Assembly (NCBI GenBank): GCA_037045685.1
Contig: JBAOII010000035.1
Span: forward strand, 372,001 to 436,000
Source: Competibacter_A sp037045685
GTDB lineage: Bacteria > Pseudomonadota > Gammaproteobacteria > Competibacterales > Competibacteraceae
Reading direction: 5' to 3'
DNA length: 64,000 bases
Shown: piece after piece, positions 1-8,575 of the stretch
Numbering within the stretch: the stretch's first letter is position 1
Layout: the number at the start of each line of letters is the position of its first letter
Translations under genes and position numbers: made by a program
The notes under the pieces: model-generated
Database searches by the model: none
The model's input: the letters and a program-made list of their open reading frames with translations, nothing else
Told to the model about the DNA's origin: nothing

Positions 1-12
1 CGATGATTGCCG

Positions 13-2121
13 TTAACGGGCCACGATCCGGCCGCAGTCTGGTCGAACCAGAGTCACGCTCTGTGAAGAATAGTCCACCACCAGCGACCGGGTCGCGGGG
101 TCGCGCCAACGATCAGCCTGTTGAAAGCTCAGCCGGACCTCATTGCCTTGCGCCTCCGCCTGCCAATCCTGAATTCGCACCTGGTTCTGCGGGCGTGCCC
201 GGAATTTCTCCCGCAGCGCTTCCGCCCGCGAGTCCGAGCGCAGGTAACCCAACTCCCGCAGCTTGCCAAAATCCTGCGCTTCCAAGGCACGCTGATAGGC
301 TTCCAGCCATTGCCGCACCTCGGTCTCGGAAGGCGGCGCCGGGGTGACCCACACCTCCCAGCTCGCGCCCGTGGCCTCGTCTCCGCTCGCCGCGACCCGA
401 ACGGCGTGCTGGCCCGCCGTTTGCCCCGCAAAGCGCAACTGCCGCCCGTCTTCGGCTTGTCGTTGCCCGTCGATCCACCAGGCGTAGCGCCGGGGCGCGT
501 CGTCGCTCACCGCAAAGGCTTGTGTTTCGCACGCCTTGAGCGCGATCCGGCCGGCCGGCGGCGTCACCGGCAAGGGCGGCGCGGATTTCGGCGCTTTGAC
601 GGCGGCGACCGGTGTGCGGTTCGAGGCCGCGACCGCCACCGTCCACTGATGGGGGACCGTGCCGCCCTCGCCGTCCAGCGCTTCGACCCGGATGGTATGA
701 GTCTGGCCGGCGGCACCCGCGCCGGGCTGGTAATGCCAAATCGGGCCGGTTGCCGCCTCCAGTCGATCATCGACCCACCACCGATACGTGAAGGAGGAAA
801 CCGGTTCGTCTTCCACCACGGTCACGGCGAAGTCCTGACCTTGTCCCGCCGCCAGAGTCAGCGCGGTCGATTCGGGCGTCCAACTCCAGTGGGTCAATTG
901 AGGTGGTCGAATCGTCGTCGGCGCGACCGGTTGGGCGGGCCGGTCTGGCGCCCGCATTTCGGAGGGCTTGACGGCGACGACTGCTGGGGTCGGCGCGACC
1001 GGCTGCGGCGCGGGGGGAGGGGGAGTCGCGGCGGCTTTGGCCGGTTCGCCCGATGGGGCCGGCCCGCCGGGTTTCGGCGAACCTTCCCCTGCTGGACTCG
1101 GGTGGAGTGGCGGTGGCAGTGGCGGTGCCGGGAAGGTCGAAGCCAGTCGCCGCTCGACAAAGCGGGTAATTTCGCCGCGCCAAGGCGATTCCCAGACCCA
1201 CGCCAGCGCCGCCAGCGCCGCCAGCAAGATGCCGCCCGTCGGCACGATCCACGCCCATTCGGCCCAGCGGGTTAACGGCACTTTGGCCAGCGCGTCGAGC
1301 AATTCCGCGACCGAACCGTAACGCCGGTCCCGATCTTTCGCGATGGCCTTGGCGACCAACCGCCGGAAGGCTTTGGGCACCGGCCGTTCGAACATCGGCT
1401 TGTAATCGCCGCGTTCGTAGAGTTGCTTGCCGATGATGGCCTCTTTGGACAGATCCGCAAAGAATCGGCGGCCAGCGACCATCTCGTATATTACCAGCCC
1501 CAGCGAGAAGAGATCGGCCCGTCCGTCCAGCGTTGCATCGCCGCGCAGTTGCTCGGGAGAACTGTAAACCAGCGTACCAACGAAATCGCCGGTGCGGGTA
1601 TAGTGGGTTTGCTGTTGATCCAGCAGCTTGGCGATCCCGAAGTCCAACACCACCACGCGGCCCGTGCCGTTTTCGAGCATGATGTTGTGGGGTTTGATGT
1701 CGCGATGGATGACCGGCGGCTGTTGGGCGTGGGCGTAGGCCAGCGCTTGGCCGATTTGGTCGCTGATCGCCAGCGCTCGGGGCAAGAGCAGCGAGCCTTC
1801 CTGGTGCAGAATTTCATGGAGGCTCCGCCCGTGAATGAATTCCATGACAAAGTAGGGGCGGCCTTGGTCCTGGTCGATGTCGAACACCTGGATGACGTGT
1901 CGATGCCGCAGCCGGGCCATGACGCGCGCTTCGTTATAAAACCGCCCCAAGATTCCGGTAGCGTTCTCCGCCTCGATCAGTTCGGGACGCAACATCTTGA
2001 GCGCGAAAATCGAACCCAGCTCGAGGTGGCGCACTTGGTACACGACGCCCATGCCACCTTGGCCCAACTCGCCCGTCACTTCATATTTTCCGGCGATGAT
2101 CATGGTTTGATAACCCTGCAT
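13..2121 (-). CDS. Membrane-anchored Ser/Thr protein kinase with Ig-like and SnoaL-like extracytoplasmic part
   Basis: Hanks-type kinase of 702 aa. Residues about 13-280 form the kinase domain: glycine loop GELGQGGMG (18-26), ATP lysine K42, HRD catalytic loop with D141, DFG at 160-162 and SPE at 188-190. A single membrane helix lies at about 289-310, followed by a Pro/Ala-rich linker. Two beta-rich segments with Y/W-W-hydrophobic-D patterns (about 430-500 and 535-600) look like Ig/PKD-type folds. The last ~90 residues resemble a SnoaL/NTF2-like domain (inference). The cytoplasmic kinase with a periplasmic sensor half fits the PknB-type layout, but no PASTA repeats are seen. It diverges from ftsY across a 59-base gap. 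Its substrate is unknown. Confidence 0.9.
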   Translation of the reverse strand: MQGYQTMIIAGKYEVTGELGQGGMGVVYQVRHLELGSIFALKMLRPELIEAENATGILGRFYNEARVMARLRHRHVIQVFDIDQDQGRPYFVMEFIHGRSLHEILHQEGSLLLPRALAISDQIGQALAYAHAQQPPVIHRDIKPHNIMLENGTGRVVVLDFGIAKLLDQQQTHYTRTGDFVGTLVYSSPEQLRGDATLDGRADLFSLGLVIYEMVAGRRFFADLSKEAIIGKQLYERGDYKPMFERPVPKAFRRLVAKAIAKDRDRRYGSVAELLDALAKVPLTRWAEWAWIVPTGGILLAALAALAWVWESPWRGEITRFVERRLASTFPAPPLPPPLHPSPAGEGSPKPGGPAPSGEPAKAAATPPPPAPQPVAPTPAVVAVKPSEMRAPDRPAQPVAPTTIRPPQLTHWSWTPESTALTLAAGQGQDFAVTVVEDEPVSSFTYRWWVDDRLEAATGPIWHYQPGAGAAGQTHTIRVEALDGEGGTVPHQWTVAVAASNRTPVAAVKAPKSAPPLPVTPPAGRIALKACETQAFAVSDDAPRRYAWWIDGQRQAEDGRQLRFAGQTAGQHAVRVAASGDEATGASWEVWVTPAPPSETEVRQWLEAYQRALEAQDFGKLRELGYLRSDSRAEALREKFRARPQNQVRIQDWQAEAQGNEVRLSFQQADRWRDPATRSLVVDYSSQSVTLVRPDCGRIVAR

Positions 2122-2180
2122 CCTAACCCCGCATACAATAGACCATCGCTAAAGCGGCGCTAACCGATCAAGATCATTCC

Positions 2181-3266
2181 ATGACCGACCCCAAACACGA
2201 TTCCTCCAATCCTTCGCCTGCATCCGAAGCGCCCGAGCGCAAGAAATCCGGCCTGTTCGAAGTCCTGAACCGGCCGATCCATTTCCCGTTCCGCAAGGAC
2301 CGCGCGCCGGAGGCGGCATCCGCCGGAACGTCCGAGCCCAAGCCCGAACGCTTCGCCAAGCTGCGCGACCGGCTGCGGCGCACCCGGCAAGGCTTGGTCA
2401 GCGGACTGGCCGGCCTGTTCGCCGGCCGGAAGCTGGACGATGAGGCGCTGGAGGAACTGGAAAGCCGCCTGTTGTTGGCCGATGTCGGCGTGGAAGTGAC
2501 CGACCGGTTGATGAAGCGGCTGACCGAGCGAGTTTCGCGCCAGCAGTTGAGCGATATCCCGGCGCTGCTCCAGGCGTTGCGCGACGAGTTGCTGGCCATC
2601 CTGGCGCCGTGCCAGCAGCCGTGGCGACCCAGCGAATCCCGGCCCTACGTCATTCTCGCGGTCGGCGTCAACGGGGTCGGCAAGACCACCACCATCGGCA
2701 AGCTGGCGAAAAAGCTCCAGAGCGACGGCCATTCGGTGCTGCTGGCGGCCGGCGACACCTTTCGTGCCGCCGCCGTGGAGCAATTGCAGGTGTGGGGCGA
2801 GCGCAACCGGATCGCGGTGATCGCCCAGCAGAGCGGCGCCGATTCCGCTTCGGTGATCTACGACGCCATCCACGCCGCCAAGGCCCGGCAGGTGGAGGTC
2901 GTGATCGCCGACACCGCCGGCCGCTTGCACACCCAGTCGAACCTGATGGAGGAACTCAAGAAGATCAAGCGGGTCATCGCCAAGGTGGACGAGTCCGCCC
3001 CGCAGGAGGTGTTGCTGGTGGTGGACGCCAGCACCGGCCAGAACGCGCTGAATCAGGCCGTGCAGTTTCACGAGGCGGTCGGCGTGACCGGCCTGATCCT
3101 GACCAAGCTCGACGGCACCGCCAAGGGCGGCATCGCGTTCGCCATCGCCCGCCGGCTGGGGTTGCCGATCCGCTTTATCGGCGTCGGCGAGAGCATCGAC
3201 GACTTGCGCGAGTTCGACGCGGCCGAATTCGTCAACGCCCTGCTGGACGAAGAAGTCGATGGTTGA
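2181..3266 (+). CDS. ftsY: Signal recognition particle receptor FtsY
   Basis: SRP-receptor GTPase of 361 aa that docks SRP-ribosome complexes at the inner membrane. It has a charged N-terminal A domain (about 1-60), an N domain helix bundle and a G domain. The G domain shows GVNGVGKT (162-169), DTFRAAA (192-198), DTAGR (244-248) and TKLDGTAKGG (308-317). The length is normal for a proteobacterial FtsY, which usually has a variable acidic N-terminus. In E. coli the order is ftsY-ftsE-ftsX-rpoH; here rpoH follows directly after about 100 bases and ftsEX are absent from the interval. Confidence 0.97.
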   Translation: MTDPKHDSSNPSPASEAPERKKSGLFEVLNRPIHFPFRKDRAPEAASAGTSEPKPERFAKLRDRLRRTRQGLVSGLAGLFAGRKLDDEALEELESRLLLADVGVEVTDRLMKRLTERVSRQQLSDIPALLQALRDELLAILAPCQQPWRPSESRPYVILAVGVNGVGKTTTIGKLAKKLQSDGHSVLLAAGDTFRAAAVEQLQVWGERNRIAVIAQQSGADSASVIYDAIHAAKARQVEVVIADTAGRLHTQSNLMEELKKIKRVIAKVDESAPQEVLLVVDASTGQNALNQAVQFHEAVGVTGLILTKLDGTAKGGIAFAIARRLGLPIRFIGVGESIDDLREFDAAEFVNALLDEEVDG

Positions 3267-3294
3267 AGGGAGCGTCGGGGAACTTATCGCCGAT

Positions 3295-3324
3295 TTGGCA
3301 CTCTGAGGGCGGGAGTGCTAAAAT
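3295..3324 (+). promoter_or_regulatory. CIRCE (HrcA) operator overlapping the rpoH promoter
   Basis: TTGGCACTC (3295-3303), a 9-base spacer and GAGTGCTAA (3313-3321) match the CIRCE consensus TTAGCACTC-N9-GAGTGCTAA at 17 of 18 arm positions. The same bases supply a sigma-70-like promoter: -35 TTGGCA (3295-3300), 18-base spacer, -10 TAAAAT (3319-3324). An operator superimposed on the core promoter is the classic way HrcA represses groESL/dnaK. Here the downstream gene is rpoH, whose start codon lies 42 bases after the -10. No hrcA gene is in the window. Confidence 0.85.
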
Positions 3325-3365
3325 TGGTGCATCGAGACGAGACTATGCGTGAAAGGGAGGAATTG

Positions 3366-4241
3366 ATGACGATGACGACGACTGCGCTGGTTCCCCGCCT
3401 GCAACATCTGCCGGTACCCGTCGATAGCCTGGAAAGCTATATCCAGGCGGTCAACCAGGTGCCGATGCTGAGCACCGAAGAAGAGCAGGAACTGGCCCAG
3501 CGTTTGCGGCTGCACAACGACTTGGAAGCGGCGCAGCGGCTGATCGTGGCCCACCTGCGCTTCGTGGTGCACGTCGCGCGGAGCTATATCGGTTACGGCC
3601 TGCCGCTGGGCGATTTGGTGCAGGAAGGCAACGTCGGCTTGATGAAGGCGGTCAAACGCTTCGATCCGGCGCACGGCGTGCGCCTGGTGTCGTTCGCGGT
3701 CCACTGGATTCGCGCCGAAATTCACGAGTTCATCCTCCGCAACTGGCGGATCGTCAAGGTCGCCACCACCAAGGCCCAGCGCAAGCTGTTCTTCAAGCTG
3801 CGCGGCGCCAAGAAGCGGCTGGGCTGGCTGAACGGCGAGGAGGTCGACACGGTCGCCCGCGAGCTGGGGGTGAGCGCCGATTCGGTGCTGGAAATGGAGT
3901 CGCGACTGAGCGGCTACGACGTGTCGTTCGACCCGGCTCCCGAGACCGACGACGACGAGCGCGAAGCCTATGCCCCATCGGCCTATTTGCGGGACGAGCA
4001 GGCCGATCCGGCGGGCGCGCTGGAGCGGGACGACTGGGAAGAGCAAGCCGCCAACCACCTCAGCGAAGCGCTGGAGCGGTTGGACCCGCGCAGCCGCGCC
4101 ATCGTGCAGCGCCGCTGGCTGGACGAGGACAAACCGACCCTTCACGAGCTGGCCGCCGAATACAAAGTGTCGGCCGAACGGATCAGGCAACTGGAAAACA
4201 ACGCCATGAAGAAATTGCGGGCCTGCCTGCCCGCCGCCTGA
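3366..4241 (+). CDS. rpoH: RNA polymerase heat-shock sigma factor RpoH (sigma-32)
   Basis: Sigma-70 family factor of 291 aa (E. coli RpoH is 284 aa). Region 2 carries the core-binding segment around GDLVQEGNVGLMKAVKRFD (82-100). The RpoH box follows, running from Q138 to N156 with QRKLFFKLR and KKRLGW, which separates sigma-32 from sigma-70 and sigma-28. Region 4 ends in a helix-turn-helix (VSAERIRQLENNAMKKL). The chosen ATG at 3366 has a strong AAGGGAGG ribosome-binding site 5 bases upstream. An upstream in-frame start at 3315 would sit inside the promoter/CIRCE operator and is rejected. Expression is probably under HrcA control (see operator). Confidence 0.96.
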   Translation: MTMTTTALVPRLQHLPVPVDSLESYIQAVNQVPMLSTEEEQELAQRLRLHNDLEAAQRLIVAHLRFVVHVARSYIGYGLPLGDLVQEGNVGLMKAVKRFDPAHGVRLVSFAVHWIRAEIHEFILRNWRIVKVATTKAQRKLFFKLRGAKKRLGWLNGEEVDTVARELGVSADSVLEMESRLSGYDVSFDPAPETDDDEREAYAPSAYLRDEQADPAGALERDDWEEQAANHLSEALERLDPRSRAIVQRRWLDEDKPTLHELAAEYKVSAERIRQLENNAMKKLRACLPAA

Positions 4242-4258
4242 GCACGAGCGCTTTGACG

Positions 4259-4282
4259 CCCGCCCCCGTGGCGGGTTTTTTT
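4259..4282 (+). terminator. Rho-independent terminator after rpoH
   Basis: Perfect 6-bp GC stem CCCGCC / GGCGGG around a 5-base loop, followed immediately by seven T residues (4276-4282). It lies 17 bases after the rpoH stop codon. Confidence 0.9.
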
Positions 4283-4361
4283 ATGCGCGGGCGATAGCCG
4301 TTCTTTGCCTCGGCCCGCAATCGGGTTATTTTGAGCGGTATCCGCCGTCAGGAGACTTGCC

Positions 4362-5399
4362 ATGAACCACCCGGCGCGCCAGTTCGCCAGCGACAACTAC
4401 TCGGGCGTTTGTCCCGAAGCCCTGGATTATCTGCTGGCGGCGAACCAGGGCGACGCGCCGGCCTACGGCAACGACGACTGGACGCAGCAGGCCGCCGACC
4501 GATTCCGCGAGCTGTTCGAGACCGACTGCGAGGTGTTTTTCGTCTTCAACGGGACGGCCGCCAATTCCCTGTCGCTGGCGGCGCTCTGCCAGTCCTATCA
4601 CAGCGTCATCTGCCACGAGACCGCCCACATCGAAACCGACGAATGCGGCGGCCCGGAGTTCGCCTCCAACGGCTCCAAGCTGCTGCTGGCGAAAGGCGAG
4701 CGGGGCAAGCTCGATCCGGCTGACGTGGAGCGGCTGATCACCCGGCGCTCCGACATTCACTATCCCAAGCCCAAGGTGGTCAGCGTCACCCAGGCCACGG
4801 AACTGGGCACGGTCTACGCGCTGGACGAGTTGCAAGCCCTGCGGGAACTGGCCGGCCGGTACGGGCTGAAAATCCACATGGACGGCGCGCGGTTCGCCAA
4901 TGCCCTGGTTTCGTTGGACGAAACGCCGGCGCGGTTGACGTGGCGGGCCGGCGTGGACGTGCTGTGCCTGGGCGGCACCAAGAACGGCATGGCGGTCGGC
5001 GAGGCGATCCTGTTCTTCGACCGGGAGCTGGCGACCGATTTCGCTTACCGCTGCAAGCAGGCCGGACAACTGGCGTCCAAGATGCGCTTCATCGCCGCGC
5101 CCTGGCTGGGGTTGCTCGAAACCGGCGCCTGGTTGCGGAACGCCCGCCAAGCCAACGAGATGGCCGCCTACCTCGAACGGCGGCTGCGGGCGATTTCCGG
5201 TCCGCGCCTCATGTTTCCGCGCCAAGCCAATTCGGTGTTTTTGGAGCTGCCGCCATCGGCGGTCCAAACCCTGCGGGCGAAAGGCTGGCAGTTTTACACC
5301 TTCATCGGCGTCGGCGGCGTGCGGCTGATGTGTTCCTGGAACACCACGCGCGAAGCGGTGGACCAGTTCGCCGGTGATCTCGAACGGGCGTTGGTCTGA
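4362..5399 (+). CDS. ltaE: Low-specificity L-threonine aldolase
   Basis: PLP-dependent fold-type I enzyme of the beta-eliminating lyase family (345 aa) that cleaves L-threonine/L-allo-threonine to glycine and acetaldehyde. HMDGARFANA (172-181) holds the cofactor-contacting Asp, and LCLGGTKNGM holds the Schiff-base Lys207. Length and motifs match the Pseudomonas-type LtaE (about 346 aa) rather than the E. coli form. A GGAG ribosome-binding site precedes the ATG. The murB start follows 6 bases after the stop, so the two genes are probably co-transcribed. Confidence 0.92.
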   Translation: MNHPARQFASDNYSGVCPEALDYLLAANQGDAPAYGNDDWTQQAADRFRELFETDCEVFFVFNGTAANSLSLAALCQSYHSVICHETAHIETDECGGPEFASNGSKLLLAKGERGKLDPADVERLITRRSDIHYPKPKVVSVTQATELGTVYALDELQALRELAGRYGLKIHMDGARFANALVSLDETPARLTWRAGVDVLCLGGTKNGMAVGEAILFFDRELATDFAYRCKQAGQLASKMRFIAAPWLGLLETGAWLRNARQANEMAAYLERRLRAISGPRLMFPRQANSVFLELPPSAVQTLRAKGWQFYTFIGVGGVRLMCSWNTTREAVDQFAGDLERALV

Positions 5400-5405
5400 A
5401 TTGCG

Positions 5406-6434
5406 ATGGTGCCGGCCGCATTGCTCCAGCGCGACGTGCCCCTGCATCGCCTCAATACCTTCGGGTTGCCGGCTCGCGCCGCCTGGTTCGCGGCCATCGA
5501 GACGCCCGCGCAACTCGTCGCGCTGATCGCCACGCCGGAATGGCGCTACTTGCAGCGTTTCGTGCTCGGCGGCGGCAGCAACTTGATCCTGACCGGCGAT
5601 TTTGACGGGTTGGTGCTGCACGCGCGGATTGCGGGGCGGGAACTCATCGCCGAGGACGACGACGCCTGGACCGTGCGCGCCGGAGCGGGCGAGTGCTGGC
5701 ACGACTTCGTGTGCTGGACGCTGGAGCGGGGCTGGCCGGGCTTGGAAAACCTGGCGCTGATCCCCGGCACGGTCGGCGCGGCGCCGATCCAGAACATCGG
5801 CGCGTATGGGCTGGAAATGGCCGAACGCTTCCAGCAACTGGAGGCGGTGGATCTGGCGACGGGCGAGACGGTGACGTTCGACCGATCCGCCTGCCGGTTC
5901 GGCTATCGGGACAGCGCGTTCAAGCGCGAGGCGACCGGGCGCTATCTGGTCGCCGCCGTGACCTTTCGCCTGCCCAAACGCTGGCAACCGGTGATCGGCT
6001 ACGCCGAACTGGCGCGAGAACTGGAAACCCGCAAGATCGCCGACCCGACGGCGCGGGACATCGCCGATGCGGTTATCGCCGTTCGCTCGCGCAAGCTGCC
6101 GGACCCGGCGCGGATCGGCAACGCCGGCAGTTTTTTCAAGAATCCGGTGGTGGATGCTGCCACCTTCGCCCGCTTCGCCGCCCGGTATCCCGAAATGCCG
6201 CGTTACGTCCAGCCGGATGGCGCGGTCAAGCTGGCCGCCGGCTGGTTGATCGAACGCTGCGGCTGGAAAGGGAAAAATCTCGGCCCGGTCGGCGTTTACG
6301 AGAATCAGGCGCTGGTGCTGGTCAATCGCGGCGGCGCGCGAGGGGAAGATGTGCTGCGACTGGCGCGGGCGATTCGGGAATCGGTGCGGGCGGCGTTCGG
6401 GGTCGAACTGGAGCCGGAGCCGGTGGTGTTGTGA
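5406..6434 (+). CDS. murB: UDP-N-acetylenolpyruvoylglucosamine reductase MurB
   Basis: FAD/NADPH enzyme of 342 aa (E. coli MurB is 342 aa) that reduces UDP-GlcNAc-enolpyruvate to UDP-MurNAc in cytoplasmic peptidoglycan precursor synthesis. Visible motifs are HRLNTFGLPA near the N-terminus, VLGGGSNLILTGDF (FAD contact), IPGTVGAAPIQNIGAYG and GNAGSFFKNPVV, which carries the catalytic serine. It is the type I architecture, with the extra C-terminal region. It directly follows ltaE. Confidence 0.95.
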   Translation: MVPAALLQRDVPLHRLNTFGLPARAAWFAAIETPAQLVALIATPEWRYLQRFVLGGGSNLILTGDFDGLVLHARIAGRELIAEDDDAWTVRAGAGECWHDFVCWTLERGWPGLENLALIPGTVGAAPIQNIGAYGLEMAERFQQLEAVDLATGETVTFDRSACRFGYRDSAFKREATGRYLVAAVTFRLPKRWQPVIGYAELARELETRKIADPTARDIADAVIAVRSRKLPDPARIGNAGSFFKNPVVDAATFARFAARYPEMPRYVQPDGAVKLAAGWLIERCGWKGKNLGPVGVYENQALVLVNRGGARGEDVLRLARAIRESVRAAFGVELEPEPVVL

Positions 6435-6588
6435 CGCTCGGCGCCAATCGCGTTGGCCTCTCATTGGCGCCGATGGCAAGCTCGCAGGACGGTTGCAGCA
6501 GCTTTTGTAAGCTGTTTGTCGTATTGATGTCGCTATTTGAACGCCATTAAAATTCCTGCTTCTGGTCTGGTGTTGGAGACGTTGTACG

Positions 6589-7554
6589 ATGTGGCGGAAA
6601 ATCTCGATCGAGGACTACCGACTGGCCCTGGATACGGTGGTGGTGGTCGCCGTGCTGGTGGGAGTCCGCGAACTGCTTTTCTACGTCGGCATTGAAGGGA
6701 TAGCGCTGACCTCGCTGACCGCGAGCGTCATCGGTGGCGGCGTGTTCGTCATGGGCCTCGTGATAGCCGGCACGCTGTCGGATTACAAGGAGGCCGAGCG
6801 CACCCCCAACAACCTCGCGGCAGGCTTGTACGCGATCCTGCGCGAAGCCGAGTCCATGCACCGCGTCTGGAAAAAGCCCGATCTGGATCGGCTGCGCGAG
6901 CGGCTCGTGGCCGTCGTGGACGCGCTGCGCCGCGACATCGCCGCCGGCGATACCCGCGAGTGCCAGGAAGCCGTCGAAATTCTTTCGGAGTCGTTCCTGG
7001 AGCTAGAGGAATCCGACGTTCCGGCCAATTACATCGTGCGCCTGCGCCAAGAGCAGGCCGGACTCCGCAAGTCGCTCCTGAGCGTTTATCAGATTCAGCG
7101 CGAGGAGTTCCTGCCCTCCGCATATGCCATGATCGTCAGCTTCGTCGTGATGATCCTGACCCTGCTCATGCTCACAAAAATCCATGACCGGGTCGAGACG
7201 CTGGTGACGCTTGGCTTCCTGTCGTTTTTCTTCCTCTACCTGCTGCGCCTGCTCAACGTGATCAACAAGCCGTTCAAGGTCGGCCGACAGCGCAGCAACG
7301 ACGATGTCAGCCTGTTTATTCTGTACGAGTTTGTCGTGCATGCCCGCGCGGCCGATGCCGGTGTGAGCAGCGATCAGGTCGTGGAGATCGCGGAACGGAT
7401 CGAGCAGATCGAGGAAGCGGCGAGTGGCGAGAACGCGGCGGCTCTCCAGGATGGGCGGAGCGATGATGCCCCACCGGATCTGGATGCGGTGGTCGATGCC
7501 GCAGCCGAGGCTCACCGCGATGACCCCAAAGTGACCGGCGGCAGCCGCGCCTGA
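6589..7554 (+). CDS. Four-helix inner-membrane protein of unknown function
   Basis: 321 aa, not recognised with confidence. Hydrophobic stretches at about 13-35 and 43-65, then about 100 residues of charged helical sequence, then two more membrane spans at about 178-200 and 206-226 and a charged acidic/Ala-rich tail. This pair-loop-pair topology resembles bestrophin-like/DUF4239 membrane proteins, but I saw no diagnostic motif, so that is only a suggestion. The gene stands alone, about 150 bases after murB and upstream of the inverted-repeat element at 7569. Confidence 0.75.
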   Translation: MWRKISIEDYRLALDTVVVVAVLVGVRELLFYVGIEGIALTSLTASVIGGGVFVMGLVIAGTLSDYKEAERTPNNLAAGLYAILREAESMHRVWKKPDLDRLRERLVAVVDALRRDIAAGDTRECQEAVEILSESFLELEESDVPANYIVRLRQEQAGLRKSLLSVYQIQREEFLPSAYAMIVSFVVMILTLLMLTKIHDRVETLVTLGFLSFFFLYLLRLLNVINKPFKVGRQRSNDDVSLFILYEFVVHARAADAGVSSDQVVEIAERIEQIEEAASGENAAALQDGRSDDAPPDLDAVVDAAAEAHRDDPKVTGGSRA

Positions 7555-7568
7555 CAATTCCATCCCTG

Positions 7569-7664
7569 CTATATAGCGCTCCTAACCGATGCGCGGAACC
7601 AATCATAGGCTGGCGCGATAGCGGCCTGTCCGGGCGATCCACAAATCAGTAGGGGCGCTATAGC
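7569..7664. repeat. Short inverted-repeat element, MITE-like
   Basis: The non-coding segment is bounded by TATAGCGCTCCTA (7572-7584) and TAGGGGCGCTATA (7650-7662), inverted copies with one mismatch. The ends read TATA, compatible with TA target duplication as in IS630/Tc1-type MITEs. The ~65-base interior has no ORF. No second copy was noticed in the window, so mobility is inference. Confidence 0.4.
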
Positions 7665-7666
7665 TC

Positions 7667-7816
7667 TCAGCGGCAGCGCTCGCAGCGGGCTTCCGCGAAC
7701 GGCAGCGCCGGATCTTTTTCCAGAATCAGATTGATCCACGACGCCGCTTGGCCGGTGAATTCCAGTTCGTGGGGGGCGTTGGTGTCGGGGTGTCCCGCGT
7801 TGCTGGTGGAGTTCAC
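7667..7816 (-). pseudogene. Short orphan reading frame, possible gene remnant
   Basis: A 49-residue frame from a GTG (7816) to a TGA (7667-7669) encodes a coherent-looking sequence with HELEFTGQAASWINLILEK and a Cys-rich end (CERCR). An in-frame TAA lies 12 bases upstream of the GTG, and no ribosome-binding site is obvious. I do not recognise the family. It may be the C-terminal remnant of a larger gene truncated next to the inverted-repeat element. Confidence 0.3.
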
Positions 7817-7828
7817 GAGAATCGCCGG

Positions 7829-8236
7829 TTACGGAGCATCCGCGCTGAACGGGTTCAACAGACCGATGCCACAGCCCTCAAAGTCGCGGGTGTTGCGGGT
7901 GACGAGCGTGAGTTGATGCACTTGGGCGGTGGCGGCGATGAGCATGTCGGCTTGGTCACGGACGATGCCGCGCACGGAAAACTGTCCCCGCAACGTGCCC
8001 GCGCAGCGGGCGATCATCTCGGTGACGGGAAAGATGTGGCATTGCTCGGCAACACGCGCTTCGAAGCCTTCGATCAGGCGATGGTTGGCTTTGCGGGTTA
8101 GCCCGTAAATTGCTTCTTCCACGGTGACAGCGGAAATGCCGACCATGGGTTGTCCCGCCGCCCACATCAGAACGCCCCGGTTTGGCGAGGGACGTAATAA
8201 CTCGCTGACAATATTGGTATCAATCAGATAGTTCAT
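7829..8236 (-). CDS. PIN-domain ribonuclease toxin (VapC/FitB type)
   Basis: 135 aa, the usual length for a single PIN domain. The metal-binding acidic residues are in place: LIDTNIVSELLRP (first Asp, D6), TVEEAIYGL (Glu), and DQADMLIAATA and RNTRDFEG in the C-terminal half. PIN toxins are Mg/Mn-dependent RNases. The start codon overlaps the 3' end of the upstream antitoxin gene by 17 bases, as expected of a co-translated toxin-antitoxin pair. Confidence 0.88.
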   Translation of the reverse strand: MNYLIDTNIVSELLRPSPNRGVLMWAAGQPMVGISAVTVEEAIYGLTRKANHRLIEGFEARVAEQCHIFPVTEMIARCAGTLRGQFSVRGIVRDQADMLIAATAQVHQLTLVTRNTRDFEGCGIGLLNPFSADAP

Positions 8237-8510
8237 CGAGTATTTCTATAAAGGCGTTGGGACGATCCCGACGCTCAGGAACGGGCAGGGGATTTTCGTC
8301 GCCAGCGGCTAGCGCGCGTAATTCGGCGAATGCTTCTCCCAATGTCTTCGTGCTTCGACGCCGGCGCCATGTTTGAAAGGCGTCGAACTCATCGGCGTCG
8401 ATGACGGCAGCCACCAAGTGTTCGCGGTTGTAAATCAGTTGCGGCTCCCGCGCGGCTTGCTTGACCACTTCGGAAAAACGTTGCTTGGCTTGGGCGATAT
8501 TCCAGGGCAT
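8220..8510 (-). CDS. Phd/YefM-type antitoxin paired with PIN toxin
   Basis: 96 aa. The N-terminal half (MPWNIAQAKQRFSEVVKQA, then IYNREHLVAAVIDADEF) has the beta-alpha-beta pattern of Phd/YefM DNA-binding antitoxins. The C-terminal half is charged and probably disordered, which would wrap the toxin. It is the first gene of a two-gene operon with the PIN toxin and probably autoregulates its promoter upstream of 8510. Confidence 0.8.
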   Translation of the reverse strand: MPWNIAQAKQRFSEVVKQAAREPQLIYNREHLVAAVIDADEFDAFQTWRRRRSTKTLGEAFAELRALAAGDENPLPVPERRDRPNAFIEILDELSD

Positions 8511-8575
8511 GGCAAATTATCCTGTCTATTTTGGATATTAATTATAGACATCATTCCGCAAATCTTGTTGCGGTT

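Noticed and set aside
4326..6479. 717-aa reading frame on the minus strand opposite ltaE-murB
   Set aside because: It is the antisense shadow of two well-recognised genes in GC-rich DNA, with low-complexity Arg/Pro/Gln composition and no motif.
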